From: Nonomuraea turkmeniaca
GTDB taxonomy: Bacteria > Actinomycetota > Actinomycetes > Streptosporangiales > Streptosporangiaceae
Direction of reading: 5' to 3'
Length of the DNA stretch: 64,000 nt
Assembly: GCF_005889735.1 (NCBI RefSeq)
Contig: NZ_VCKY01000016.1
Coordinates: 1 to 64,000, forward strand
Shown here: in pieces, positions 9,706 through 18,354 of the stretch
How the letters are laid out: every line of letters begins with the position of its first letter
How positions within the stretch are numbered: position 1 is the stretch's first letter
Made by a program: the position numbers and the translations under genes
Notes under the pieces: generated by a model
The model's database searches: none
What the model was told of the DNA's origin: nothing
The model's input: the letters and a program-made list of their open reading frames with translations, nothing else

Positions 9706-11684
9706 CGACCCGCCACCTGATCGACCGCCTCGGCGGCCTCGCCTTCGGCGGCGACTACAACCCCGAGCAGTGGGACCAACCGGTCTGGAAGGAAGACGAC
9801 ACGCTGATGCGCCGCGCCAGGGTCAACCTGGCCACCGTCGGCGTCTTCTCCTGGGCTCTGCTGGAGCCGGAGGAGTGCCGCTACGACTTCGCCTGGCTCG
9901 ACGCCCACCTCGACCGGCTCCACGCCAACGGCGTGGCCGTGGACCTGGCCACCCCCACCGCCTCTCCGCCACCGTGGTTCACCCTTGCCCACCCGGACGC
10001 CCTGCCGGTCGCACCGGACGGCACCCGGCTCACCCACGGCAGCCGCGACACCTACTGCCTGGCCGCCCCCGCCTACCGCAACGCCGCGGTGCGCATCGCC
10101 ACGGCCCTCGCCGAGCGGTACGGCGACCACCCGGCGGTCGCGATGTGGCACGTGCACAACGAGTACACCACGCTCTGCTGGTGCGACCACACCGCCGTCG
10201 CCTTCCGGGACTGGTTGCGTGCCCGCCACGACTCACTTGAGGCGCTCAACGAGGCGTGGGGCACGGCGTTCTGGAGCCAGCGCTACAGCGGCTGGGATCA
10301 GGTGCTGCCTCCGCGTGCCACCCAGTGGCACCGCAATCCCGGCCAGGCCCTGGACTTCCGGCGCTTCTGGTCCGACACGGTCCTTGCCGCCTACCGGGAA
10401 CAGCGCGACGCGATCCGCGCTCGCAGCGACCGGCCGGTGACGACCAACATGATGCTCCCCGGCTATCAGAACCTGGACCTGTGGGCCTTGGGCCGGGAGG
10501 TCGACCTGGTCGCCATCGACCACTACCCGAGCGCGCCGGGTCTGGACGCCGCCGCGGACACCGCGTTCGGCGCCGACCGCGCCCGCTCCTTCGCGGGCGG
10601 CCGTCCCTGGCTGCTGATGGAGCAGGGCACCAACACCGTCTACGACGGCGACCGCACTCTGGGCAAGGAGCCGGGCGAGATCCTGCGTCACACGCTCGGC
10701 CACATCGCCCGTGGCTCGGAAGGCGCCCTGTTCTTCCAGTGGCGGCAATCCCGTGCCGGGGCCGAGCAGTGGCACTCGGCGATGGTCCCGCACTCTGGAG
10801 CGGACAGCAGGATCTTCCGTGAGGTCCAGGCGGTCGGAGAGGCCGTCGCACGTCTTGGCGAGCTCGCGGGCTCGACGGTCACCGCACAGGTGGCCGTGCT
10901 GCACGACTCGGACGCCTGGTGGGCGCTGGAGTCCGATGGCCTGCCGTCGGCGGACCTCGACTATCACGCGACCCTGCGCCGCGCCCACCGGGCACTGTGG
11001 GACGCCGGCGTCACGGTCGACTTCGCCCACCCCGCACACGACCTCAGCCGTTACCGGCTCGTCGTCGCTCCAGCCCTGTTCCTGCTCTCCGACGCCGGCG
11101 CCGCGAACCTGCGCCGCTACGTCGCAGACGGCGGGACGTTGCTCGTCCAGTACTTCAACGGGTTCGCCGACGACCGCCTCCATGCCCGCCTCGGCGGCTA
11201 CCCCGCCATGCCGCTGCGCGAAGCGCTGGGCATTCGCGTCGAGGAACCTCGGCCCCTCCGCCGGGACGAGCGAATCGTCCTGTCGGACGGCACACACGGC
11301 ACCGTCTGGAGCGAGTCCCTGCGCGCTGAGGGCGCCGAGGCGTTGGTCACCTACACCCACGGCATGCTCGCGGGGGAACCCGCGCTGACGCGCCATCACT
11401 TCGGCGCGGGCCGGGGCTGGTACCTCTCGACGCGCCTCGACGATCCGGGGTACGCCGTGCTGATCGGCAGACTTCTCGACGAGACCGGGGTCGACCCCGA
11501 ACTACCCGGCCTCGAATCCGTCACCCGGCACGCTCCGGACGGCACCCGGTGGCAGTTCGTCCTCAACCACGGCGCCTACGCCGTCAGCCTGCCCGAGCCC
11601 GCCCACGACCTGCTGACGGGGGCTCCCGTGGACGAGCTGCCAGCAGGCGGCTGCGCCGTACTGAAGCACGGGAGGACCCCGTGA
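9702..11684 (+). CDS. Beta-galactosidase, GH42 (second copy)
   Basis: A 660-residue cytoplasmic GH42 enzyme. The opening reads GGLAFGGDYNPEQW. The predicted acid/base is Glu154 (WHVHNEYTTLCWCD) and the nucleophile Glu307 (LLMEQGTN), and the domains run to full length. A Cys-rich piece around residues 159-161 resembles the zinc-cluster loops of some GH42 members. It is clearly divergent from the GH42 at 1148, so it is not a recent duplicate. It overlaps the GH31 relic stop (ATGA) and the GH36 start (GTGA), so it once sat in the middle of a coupled operon. Confidence 0.93.
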   Translation: MTTRHLIDRLGGLAFGGDYNPEQWDQPVWKEDDTLMRRARVNLATVGVFSWALLEPEECRYDFAWLDAHLDRLHANGVAVDLATPTASPPPWFTLAHPDALPVAPDGTRLTHGSRDTYCLAAPAYRNAAVRIATALAERYGDHPAVAMWHVHNEYTTLCWCDHTAVAFRDWLRARHDSLEALNEAWGTAFWSQRYSGWDQVLPPRATQWHRNPGQALDFRRFWSDTVLAAYREQRDAIRARSDRPVTTNMMLPGYQNLDLWALGREVDLVAIDHYPSAPGLDAAADTAFGADRARSFAGGRPWLLMEQGTNTVYDGDRTLGKEPGEILRHTLGHIARGSEGALFFQWRQSRAGAEQWHSAMVPHSGADSRIFREVQAVGEAVARLGELAGSTVTAQVAVLHDSDAWWALESDGLPSADLDYHATLRRAHRALWDAGVTVDFAHPAHDLSRYRLVVAPALFLLSDAGAANLRRYVADGGTLLVQYFNGFADDRLHARLGGYPAMPLREALGIRVEEPRPLRRDERIVLSDGTHGTVWSESLRAEGAEALVTYTHGMLAGEPALTRHHFGAGRGWYLSTRLDDPGYAVLIGRLLDETGVDPELPGLESVTRHAPDGTRWQFVLNHGAYAVSLPEPAHDLLTGAPVDELPAGGCAVLKHGRTP

Positions 11685-12617
11685 CCAGCATCAGTTGGGG
11701 CCACGACGCCTTACGACTAGAGATCAGTGACGCTCGCCTGACCTACTTCGGCCCGCCCGGCGGCGCGGTCCTGGACCGGGTCCGCGAACGCGGCATGGTC
11801 CCGGGTCTGTGGCTTGAGCCGGAAGTGATCGGCGTTCGCAGCCCGCTCGCCGAGTCCCTGCCTGACGAGGCATTCTTCCGCCGCGACGGCATCCGCGTCA
11901 CCGACAACCACCGGCACCACCTGGACCTGCGCCACCCCGCCGCCCGAGCCCACCTCGACCGTGTCGGGGACCGCCTGGTCGGCGAGCTGGGCATCGGCTA
12001 CCTCAAGCTGGACCACAACATCGACCCCGGCTCCGGCACGAGCAGCCGTCCCGGCGAGACCCCCGCGGCCGGGCTGCTCGGCCACAATCGCGCCCATCGC
12101 ACCCCCCGCGCCCACCGCCGTCCCTCCCGAGCAGGGCGCCGTCTGGGCCTATCCGCAGCCCGAGGACTCGCTGGATGAGGTGGCCTTCACCATGATCAGC
12201 GCGCCCCTCGGCCGGATCCACCTGTCCGGCCGCATCGCGGACCTCGATCCCGGCGCCCGCGCCCTCGTCCACGAGGCCGTCGCCGTCTACAAGGCCATTC
12301 GGGCCGACCTGCCGCAGGCCGTACCCTCCTGGCCACTCGGCCTCCCGGCTTGGGACGACTCCTGGATCGCACTGGCCCTGCACGCTCCTGCGGCTACCTA
12401 CCTCACTGTCTGGCGACGCTCCGGCGCCGAGGACACCACGACCATCCGCCTGCCGTACCCGCTCGACGCGGCGGTTCGCGCAGAGCTGCTCCATCCCCCG
12501 ATCAGCAAGGCGACGACCGTGTGGGATTCCCGCACAGCCGAACTCATCCTGACTCTGCCCACCGCTCCTTCAGCGGTGCTGCTCCGTCTCGCTCGCTCAA
12601 GGGAGGACGATCCTTGA
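11681..12617 (+). pseudogene. GH36 alpha-galactosidase with two internal deletions
   Basis: GTG start at 11681. After only about 30 residues the text jumps in frame from the N-terminal domain (SDARLTYFGPPG) to barrel sequence (ERGMVPGLWLEPEVIG). It runs through the nucleophile region YLKLDHNIDPGSGT, then at about 12090 changes frame and resumes as APTAVPPEQGAVWAYPQPE to the natural C-terminus at 12617. The first gap removes most of the roughly 300-residue N-terminal domain. The second removes the stretch carrying the GH36 acid/base Asp, so the product would be dead. Family identity is clear from the surviving barrel and C-terminal domains. It normally removes alpha-1,6-galactose. Confidence 0.8.
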
Positions 12618-12715
12618 ACCGACGAGCACCGAGACCGGCCCGGACCGGGTCGGTGCCCACGATGACGACACCGGCCGCGACCACCGATCAATCACCGATG
12701 AAAGGACCACACGGG

Positions 12716-14194
12716 GTGCCAGACCATCCTCAGGCGGCCGCCACCGTCGCCAATCCCGTGATCGCCGGGTTCCACCCCGATCCCAGCGTCTGCCGTGTCG
12801 GCGACGACTACTACCTCGCCTGCTCCAGCTTCGAGTACTTCCCCGGTGTTCCTGTCTTCCACAGCCGCGACCTCGTGCACTGGACGCAGATCGGCAACGC
12901 CCTGGAGCGGCCGAGCCAGTTGCGCCTGTCCGCCGACACCCTCTCGTCGGCCGGGGTCTACGCGCCCACGCTCCGGCACCACGACGGCCGGTTCTGGCTG
13001 ATCGTCACCGTCGTGGCCGATGGCGGCGGCAACATGCTGTTCACCGCCGCCGACCCGGCCGGGCCGTGGTCCGACCCGATCCGGCTGCCCGGCCTCCCCG
13101 GCATCGACCCCGATCTGGCCTGGGACGACTACGGCACCTGCTGGTGCACGGTCGCCGGGGTCGGGCAGGTGCGTATCGACCCGCGGACGGGAGAGACGTT
13201 CGGGGAGCTGCACAAGCTCTGGTCAGGCACGCCGGGCGCCGCGGCCCCGGAGGCGCCGCATCTCTACCGGATCGATGACTACTGGTACCTGCTTATCGCC
13301 GAGGGCGGCACCGAGCGGGGCCACGGCGTGTCGATCGCCCGCGGTCCCGCGCCCGACGGGCCGTTCGAGCCGTGCCCGGCCAACCCGATCCTGACGCACC
13401 GCAGCACCGGCCATCCGGTCCAGAACACCGGCCACGCGGATCTCGTCCAGGCTCCCGACGGATCTTGGTGGATGGTCCTGCTGGGTGTACGGCCGCGCGG
13501 AGGGACTCCCGGCTGGCACGTCCTGGGCCGGGAAACCTTCCTCGCCCCGGTGACCTGGGTGGATGGCTGGCCCGTCGTCGGCGAGCTCGCCTCGGGCACG
13601 CCGGACGGATCGGCCGTGGCGGACCGCGACGACTTCGACCTCGCCGAGCTCCAGGCGTACTGGATCTCGGTGCGGAGCCGTCCGGCGGATCGGTGCACCA
13701 CGAAGGAGCGGCCCGGCTGGCTGACGCTCCGCGCCCGCGGCCCGTCCCTGGACGACCCCGACGTGACCTTCCTCGGCCGCCGCGCGCAACACCTGAAGTG
13801 GCGCGCTCGCACCCTGATCGACCCCACGCGGGGGCGCGGTGGCCTGGCGGTCCGGCTGGACGAGCGGCACCACTACGAGATCGAGGCAGGTGACGGCCGG
13901 GTGCAGGTCATCGCCCGCATCGGCTCGGTGCGAACCGTGGTCGCCGAGCATCCGTTCCCTGCCGGTCCGCTGGTGCTCACCGTCCAGACCGGCGGACCCC
14001 GGGTGCCGGGCGAGGCGCGCGCAGAGCCCGACACGCTGTCGTTCGGCATCGAGGGTTTGCCCGCGCTCGCCACTCTCGACGGCCGCTACCTGTCCACCGA
14101 GGTGGCGGGCGGCTTCACCGGCCGGGTGATCGGCATGTACGCCGCGACCGGCACCGTGCACTTCGACTGGTTCGACTACGAGGCCATGCCATGA
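12716..14194 (+). CDS. GH43 beta-xylosidase / alpha-L-arabinofuranosidase
   Basis: About 492 residues. The five-bladed propeller carries the opening NPVIAGFHPDPSVCRVGDDY with the general-base Asp, GIDPDLAWDD with the second Asp, and EAPHLYR with the acid Glu. A C-terminal beta-sandwich of the type usual in GH43 xylosidases follows. There is no signal peptide, so it acts on imported oligosaccharides. The start is chosen at GTG 12716 because an AAAGGA sits 9 bases upstream; ATGs at 12662 and 12698 are in frame but give a low-complexity Thr/Ala leader. It lies 98 bp after the GH36 relic. Xylosidase and arabinofuranosidase cannot be separated by eye. Confidence 0.87.
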   Translation: MPDHPQAAATVANPVIAGFHPDPSVCRVGDDYYLACSSFEYFPGVPVFHSRDLVHWTQIGNALERPSQLRLSADTLSSAGVYAPTLRHHDGRFWLIVTVVADGGGNMLFTAADPAGPWSDPIRLPGLPGIDPDLAWDDYGTCWCTVAGVGQVRIDPRTGETFGELHKLWSGTPGAAAPEAPHLYRIDDYWYLLIAEGGTERGHGVSIARGPAPDGPFEPCPANPILTHRSTGHPVQNTGHADLVQAPDGSWWMVLLGVRPRGGTPGWHVLGRETFLAPVTWVDGWPVVGELASGTPDGSAVADRDDFDLAELQAYWISVRSRPADRCTTKERPGWLTLRARGPSLDDPDVTFLGRRAQHLKWRARTLIDPTRGRGGLAVRLDERHHYEIEAGDGRVQVIARIGSVRTVVAEHPFPAGPLVLTVQTGGPRVPGEARAEPDTLSFGIEGLPALATLDGRYLSTEVAGGFTGRVIGMYAATGTVHFDWFDYEAMP

Positions 14195-14255
14195 CCGCCC
14201 TCAGCCCCGTACCGGAACCGTAGCCACCTGCTCAACCACTCACGGAAGGAAAGAA

Positions 14256-15953
14256 ATGAGGAAGAACCCCCTCTCGCGCGCGGCGAGCGTCCTCATCGCG
14301 CTGATCACTTTAGTGGTGGGGCTGACCGCGAGCCCCACCGCGGCCACCGCCGCCAAGCGCGTCCACAGCGCGACGGATCTCGTGGCGGCGATGCAGCCCG
14401 GCTGGAACCTGGGCAACACGCTGGACGCGTTCCCCGATGAGACCTCGTGGGGCAACCCCCTGGCCACCAAGGCGCTGTTCCAGAAGATCCGATCCGAAGG
14501 CTTCCGCAGCGTCCGCATCCCCGTCACTTGGACCGACCACCAGTCCGGCACCGCGCCGTACACCATCGACGCGACGTGGATGAACCGGGTCAAGGAGGTC
14601 GTCGACCTGGCGCTCGCCTCCGACTTGTACGTGCTGATCAACGTCCACCACGACTCGTGGCAGTGGATCTCCAAGATGCCCGCCAACCACGACGAGGTGG
14701 TCGCCCGCTTCAACGCCTCCTGGACCCAGATCGCCGCCGCGTTCCGCGACGCGCCGCACAAGGTGCTCTTCGAGAGCGTCAACGAGCCGCAGTTCGACAA
14801 CGCCACCGACGAGGAGAAGATGACGCTCCTCGCCGAACTCAACCGGTCCTTCCACGGCATCGTCCGCGGCTCTGGCGGCCGCAACGCCGACCGGATCCTG
14901 GTCCTGCCCACCGTTCACACCAGCGCGGACCAGAAGTACCTGGACAGCCTCTACAACGAGATTTCCGCGCTGAACGACAAGAACCTGGCCGCGACCATCC
15001 ACTTCTACGGCTACTGGCCCTTCAGCGTGAACATCGCCGGAGTCACCACGTTCAACGAGGAGACCCAGCAGGAGCTGATCGGCTACTTCGACAGGGCGGC
15101 CCTGACCTTCGCCTCCCGCGGCATCCCGGTGATCGTCGGTGAGTACGGGCTGCTCAGCTTCGACGTGGACTGGAACGCCGTCCAGCAGGGCGAGAAGTTG
15201 AAGTTCTTCGAAATGCTGGGTTACCAAGCGCGCGCCAAGAAGCTCACCACGATGTGGTGGGACAACGGTCAGCACCTCAACCGGCAGACTCTGGGGGAGT
15301 GGAAGGACCCCGGTCTGTTCGCGCAGATCAAGTCGAGCTTCACCACCCGTTCCGGCACGACGTCAAGCGACTCGATCTTCTTGCCGAAGTCGGGCGCGAT
15401 CGAGGCCCAGTCACTCACCCTGAACAAGAACGGCACCTACTTCCGCGGACTGTGGCACGGCGCCAGCAGGCTGCATCCGGGCCGGGACTACACGGTCTCC
15501 GGCGACAAGCTCACGTTCACGGCGGCGGCCCTCACCCGGCTGGCGGGCGACCGGTCCCACGGCGTCAACGCGACGATCGAGGCCCGGTTCTCCTCGGGAA
15601 TCCCGTGGAAGATCTATGTGATCAGCTACGACACACCGGTCTTGTCGAACGCGACCGGCACCACGGAGTCGCTGGCCATCCCCACCCGGTTCAACGGCGA
15701 CCGGGTCGCCACGATGGAGGCCAAGTACGCCGACGGCACCAACGCCCTACCCCACGACTGGACGTCCTACAAGGAGTACGGCAGGTCCTACTCTCCCAGC
15801 TACGAAAACAACTCCATCCGCCTGCTCAAGGAGCTCGTCAGCCAGATGCGGGAGAACACGCCGCTGACGCTGACCTTCCACTTCTGGAGCGGCGCCAAGG
15901 TCACCTACCAGGTGACCCGGTCCGGGGACACGGTCACCGGCACCACGTCCTGA
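14256..15953 (+). CDS. Secreted GH5 endoglucanase-type enzyme with C-terminal accessory domain
   Basis: A 565-residue exported enzyme starting at 14256 behind GGAAGGAAAG. The signal peptide occupies about residues 1-33 and ends after PTAATAAK. The GH5 catalytic domain spans about 40-360, with WNLGNTLDAF, RIPVTW, the acid/base Glu177 in ESVNEPQ and the nucleophile Glu296 in GEYGL. Residues about 370-565 form a beta-rich tail resembling the X2/Ig-like modules found behind GH5 cellulases. The likely substrates are beta-1,4-glucan, xyloglucan or mannan, making oligomers for the cytoplasmic GHs nearby. A strong terminator follows immediately. Confidence 0.9.
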   Translation: MRKNPLSRAASVLIALITLVVGLTASPTAATAAKRVHSATDLVAAMQPGWNLGNTLDAFPDETSWGNPLATKALFQKIRSEGFRSVRIPVTWTDHQSGTAPYTIDATWMNRVKEVVDLALASDLYVLINVHHDSWQWISKMPANHDEVVARFNASWTQIAAAFRDAPHKVLFESVNEPQFDNATDEEKMTLLAELNRSFHGIVRGSGGRNADRILVLPTVHTSADQKYLDSLYNEISALNDKNLAATIHFYGYWPFSVNIAGVTTFNEETQQELIGYFDRAALTFASRGIPVIVGEYGLLSFDVDWNAVQQGEKLKFFEMLGYQARAKKLTTMWWDNGQHLNRQTLGEWKDPGLFAQIKSSFTTRSGTTSSDSIFLPKSGAIEAQSLTLNKNGTYFRGLWHGASRLHPGRDYTVSGDKLTFTAAALTRLAGDRSHGVNATIEARFSSGIPWKIYVISYDTPVLSNATGTTESLAIPTRFNGDRVATMEAKYADGTNALPHDWTSYKEYGRSYSPSYENNSIRLLKELVSQMRENTPLTLTFHFWSGAKVTYQVTRSGDTVTGTTS

Positions 15954-15958
15954 TCTGA

Positions 15959-15999
15959 GACCACCGCCCCGCTGGTACGCGGGGCGGTGGTCCCTTTTT
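15959..15999 (+). terminator. Strong intrinsic terminator after GH5
   Basis: A perfect 14-bp stem (15959-15972 paired with 15979-15992) closes a 6-base loop and is followed by CCTTTTT. It sits 5 bp after the GH5 stop and directly abuts the minus-strand stop of the GH2 relic, so it can separate two convergent units. Confidence 0.9.
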
Positions 16000-16827
16000 C
16001 AGGAGGTCTCGGTGAGGATGAAGGCGAAGTCGGCGGCCCTGACCTCGAGCCTGTGCTGGGGAAGGACGCCGGGACCGACCGCCCCCGATCCGACGCCGTT
16101 GCACGGCGTGGTCGGTGTACAGGTAGATCAGCGGCTCGGGGACCAGGTCGGTCTGGTGCCGGGCCGCCGCGAGCCGCACCCGCCCGCCTCCATCGGAGTA
16201 GCCGGCGTGAACGAAGACGTCCCGGATTCCGCCGACGGGCCGGGCCAGCAGCGCGACGTCGCGGAAGATCCCGGACAGCCGCCAGGTGTCCTGATCCTCC
16301 AGATAAGTGCCCGACGAGTACTGGTGAACCCGGACGGCAAGGATGTTGGGGCCCGGACGCAGGGCCTGCGTGGCGTCGAACTCCACCGGTAAGCGGCTGC
16401 CCCTGGTCACCCCCAACTTCACCCCCCGTTGAGCCAGACCCGCGCGCACGAGTCCACGCCTTCGAAGCGCACCACGGCCGGGATCCCATCCCACGACCCG
16501 GGCAGATCGAAGACACGGCGATAGTCGCCGGTCTGGTTCTCGTCCGGGACGAACGGCGGGTCCACCCGGGATCGGGTAGGGGATGTTCAGATAGGCGGGC
16601 TTGCCGTACCCGTGGCGCTGCCAGTGCGAAGGGACGGGGAGCCGATCCCAGTCCTCGTCGTCGAAGGCGGGGGATTCGAAGCCGGCCGGCGCGTCGAGTC
16701 CGATCGAGGAGAAACGGAACGCCCAGTCACCGTTCAGGTCGAGCCGCGGGGCGTCGGAAGGGAGTGCGGCTCGCGGCGCGAGCTTTCCGTAGCCAGGTGA
16801 GAAGTCTTCAAAGGAGCGAGGGGACAC
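15999..16827 (-). pseudogene. GH2 beta-galactosidase relic: N-terminus joined to C-terminus
   Basis: Starts at a minus-strand GTG (16827) behind AAGAGGAA. It reads the jelly-roll opening of GH2 enzymes (LNGDWAFRFS, SHWQRHGYG..YLNIPYP, RLSGIFRDVALLARP). Two single-run changes disturb the frame: one extra base in a G run near 16567 and two in a G run near 16422, which together restore it. After DLVPEPLIYLYTDHA (about 16115) the text leaps, in another frame, to VGSGAVGPGVLPQHRLEVRA and ends ADFAFILTETS at 15999. That is the true C-terminal end of a roughly 1000-residue GH2. Some 650 codons, including the active site, are gone. Confidence 0.78.
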
Positions 16828-16841
16828 GCATTTCCTCTTCT

Positions 16842-16860
16842 CGTGCGAAAGTTTCGCACG
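16842..16860. promoter_or_regulatory. Perfect inverted repeat, LacI-type operator in front of the GH2 relic
   Basis: CGTGCGAAA-G-TTTCGCACG: 9-bp arms around a single base, about 15 bp upstream of the minus-strand GTG of the GH2 relic. The core CGAA-N-TTCG matches the operator type described for LacI-family xylan regulators of Streptomyces such as BxlR. The intact LacI at 17034 is the obvious candidate to bind it. Confidence 0.7.
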
Positions 16861-16965
16861 AATCCGTAGTATCGAACGCCCGTTGCGGGAAGGCGTGGAG
16901 CTTGGCCTTTCGGTGTCAGGGGGATACCTCGGGTGCGGACGCTCACCGTCACCGGGCACTGGAGA

Positions 16966-16982
16966 CGAGAAAGTTTTTCTCG
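16966..16982. promoter_or_regulatory. Second inverted repeat upstream of the LacI gene
   Basis: CGAGAAA-GTT-TTTCTCG: 7-bp arms with a 3-base spacer. It lies 10 bp before a TATAGT that may be a -10 box and 51 bp before the LacI start at 17034. It shares the AAA-N-TTT core with the site at 16842, so it may be an autoregulatory operator. Confidence 0.5.
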
Positions 16983-17033
16983 GACTTGCTCTATAGTTTC
17001 CTTGGATCCACTTTTACAGCCAGAAGGGTGAAC

Positions 17034-18065
17034 GTGACCGAAAACCCATCGAGGCAGAGCTCGCAGGGTGAGGGGCCGCCTTCGGTCACCATCGCGTTCA
17101 TCGCCGAGTCCGCGGGCGTCTCGATCCCCACCGTGTCGAAGGTGCTCAACGGCCGTTCAGGCGTCTCGGAGCAGACCCGCGCCCGGATCGAAAACCTGAT
17201 CAACGAGCACGGCTACCGACGCCCCTCCGGCAACCGGAGCGGCACCGTGGAGCTCGTCTTCCGCAAGATGGAGGACATGTGGGCCGTGGAGATCATCCGC
17301 GGGGTCGAACGGGCGGCCCGCAAGAGCCGGATCGGCGTCATGGTGTCGGAGCTCGGCCCCCACGACTCGTCGCCCGCCGCGTCCATCGACGACACGGTAG
17401 GCCGCCGCTCCAACTGTGTCCTGTTCGTCTCCCAGATCTTGGCGACCGAGCGTGAGAAGCTGAAGGCGAAGGACATCCCGTTCGTCGTCGTCGATCCGAT
17501 CGACGAGCTGCCGGACGACGTCCCCTTCGTGGGCACGACCAACTGGAGAGGCGGCCACTCGGCCACCCGGCACCTGCTCGACCTGGGACACCGGCGCATC
17601 GCGATGATCAATGGGCCCGACCATCCGTTCTGCCGGGCACGCATGGCCGGATATTTTTCCGCGCTGGCTGAAGCCGACGTCACCGCGGATCCTGAGCTCA
17701 TGGTCCGCACAGCCCTCACCCGCCAGCACGGCTACTCCGCGGCCCTCGAATTGCTTTCTCGCGCTGACCGGCCGACTGCGATCTTCGCTTCCAACGACAT
17801 GCAGGCGTTCGGCGTCTACCAGGCCGCTCGAGAGCTGGGCTTGTCGATCCCGGGAGACCTGAGCGTGGTGGGCTTCGACGACCTCGTCGTCTCGGACTGG
17901 GTCGACCCGCCTCTGACCACCGTGCACCAGCCGTTGTTCGAGATGTCGGTCGCAGCCACCGAACTGGCGCTGACCCTCGGTCGTGGCGAGCCGGTTCCCC
18001 AGCTCGGGCTGGAGATCGCCACCACCCTCACACTCCGTGACAGTACGGCACCGCCGAGGAGCTGA
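17034..18065 (+). CDS. LacI-family transcriptional regulator (xylan/xyloside-type)
   Basis: A complete 343-residue LacI protein. The helix-turn-helix TIAFIAESAGVSIPTVSKVL lies near residues 18-37, followed by the hinge and the periplasmic-binding-like effector domain (LDLGHRRIAMINGP, PTAIFASNDMQAFGV, LSVVGFDD, PPLTTVHQP). The start is GTG 17034 behind AGAAGG; the longer open frame upstream is only a shadow of the GH2 relic. The divergent GH2 relic and the two inverted repeats between them make it the local repressor. AAA-N-TTT operators suggest a xylo- or gluco-oligosaccharide inducer, but that is inference. Confidence 0.92.
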   Translation: MTENPSRQSSQGEGPPSVTIAFIAESAGVSIPTVSKVLNGRSGVSEQTRARIENLINEHGYRRPSGNRSGTVELVFRKMEDMWAVEIIRGVERAARKSRIGVMVSELGPHDSSPAASIDDTVGRRSNCVLFVSQILATEREKLKAKDIPFVVVDPIDELPDDVPFVGTTNWRGGHSATRHLLDLGHRRIAMINGPDHPFCRARMAGYFSALAEADVTADPELMVRTALTRQHGYSAALELLSRADRPTAIFASNDMQAFGVYQAARELGLSIPGDLSVVGFDDLVVSDWVDPPLTTVHQPLFEMSVAATELALTLGRGEPVPQLGLEIATTLTLRDSTAPPRS

Positions 18066-18213
18066 ACTGCGACCAGTTCACGTTGAAGAGTGTGCCGTTG
18101 ACGCCATCCAGGCGTAGCCCGCTCTTTCCGCCGCCCGCCGCCGAGGCGACTCTCCCGGTGAACGAGCCGTCCGGCCCGTAGGTGAACTTCTCCACGGCGA
18201 CCGAACGGGTGAA
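18066..18213 (-). pseudogene. C-terminal scrap of a GH43-CBM6 protein
   Basis: The minus strand reads RSVAVEKFTYGPDGSF, like the end of a GH43 arabinan/xylan domain. It is followed after a short jump by GVNGTLFNVNWSQF, like the last strand of a CBM6 (xFNLNWFQF). Almost all of the CBM6 and the whole catalytic domain are missing. The frame runs on into the convergent LacI gene. It is bounded on the right by transposon-derived sequence. Confidence 0.4.
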
Positions 18214-18219
18214 GCCGAC

Positions 18220-18354
18220 AGCCCCGTCCCCATCGTCGCCGCCGCCCTCGGCTACCACCCGGCCACCCTGCCCAAACTCGCCGACGAACTGCGAACCACC
18301 TACAGCCGCTACGCTCCCGGCGACCACGCACGGTCCTTGCCGAAGGCACGCTGG
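18220..18354 (+). pseudogene. Possible end of a recombinase/integrase-like gene
   Basis: In one forward frame the DNA reads PIVAAALGYHPATLPKLADE followed by TTYSRYAPGDHARS. This resembles the C-terminal ends of actinobacterial tyrosine-recombinase-like transposon proteins. There is no start and no catalytic residue in view, and it runs straight into the TniA-like transposase relic. Weak call. Confidence 0.25.

Noticed and set aside
7181-10240. A single 1019-residue frame seeming to fuse LacI to GH31
   Set aside because: The join is only the LacI frame read past its deletion into GH31, which has its own ribosome site and ATG at 8078. The last 180 codons are out-of-frame reading of the GH42 gene.
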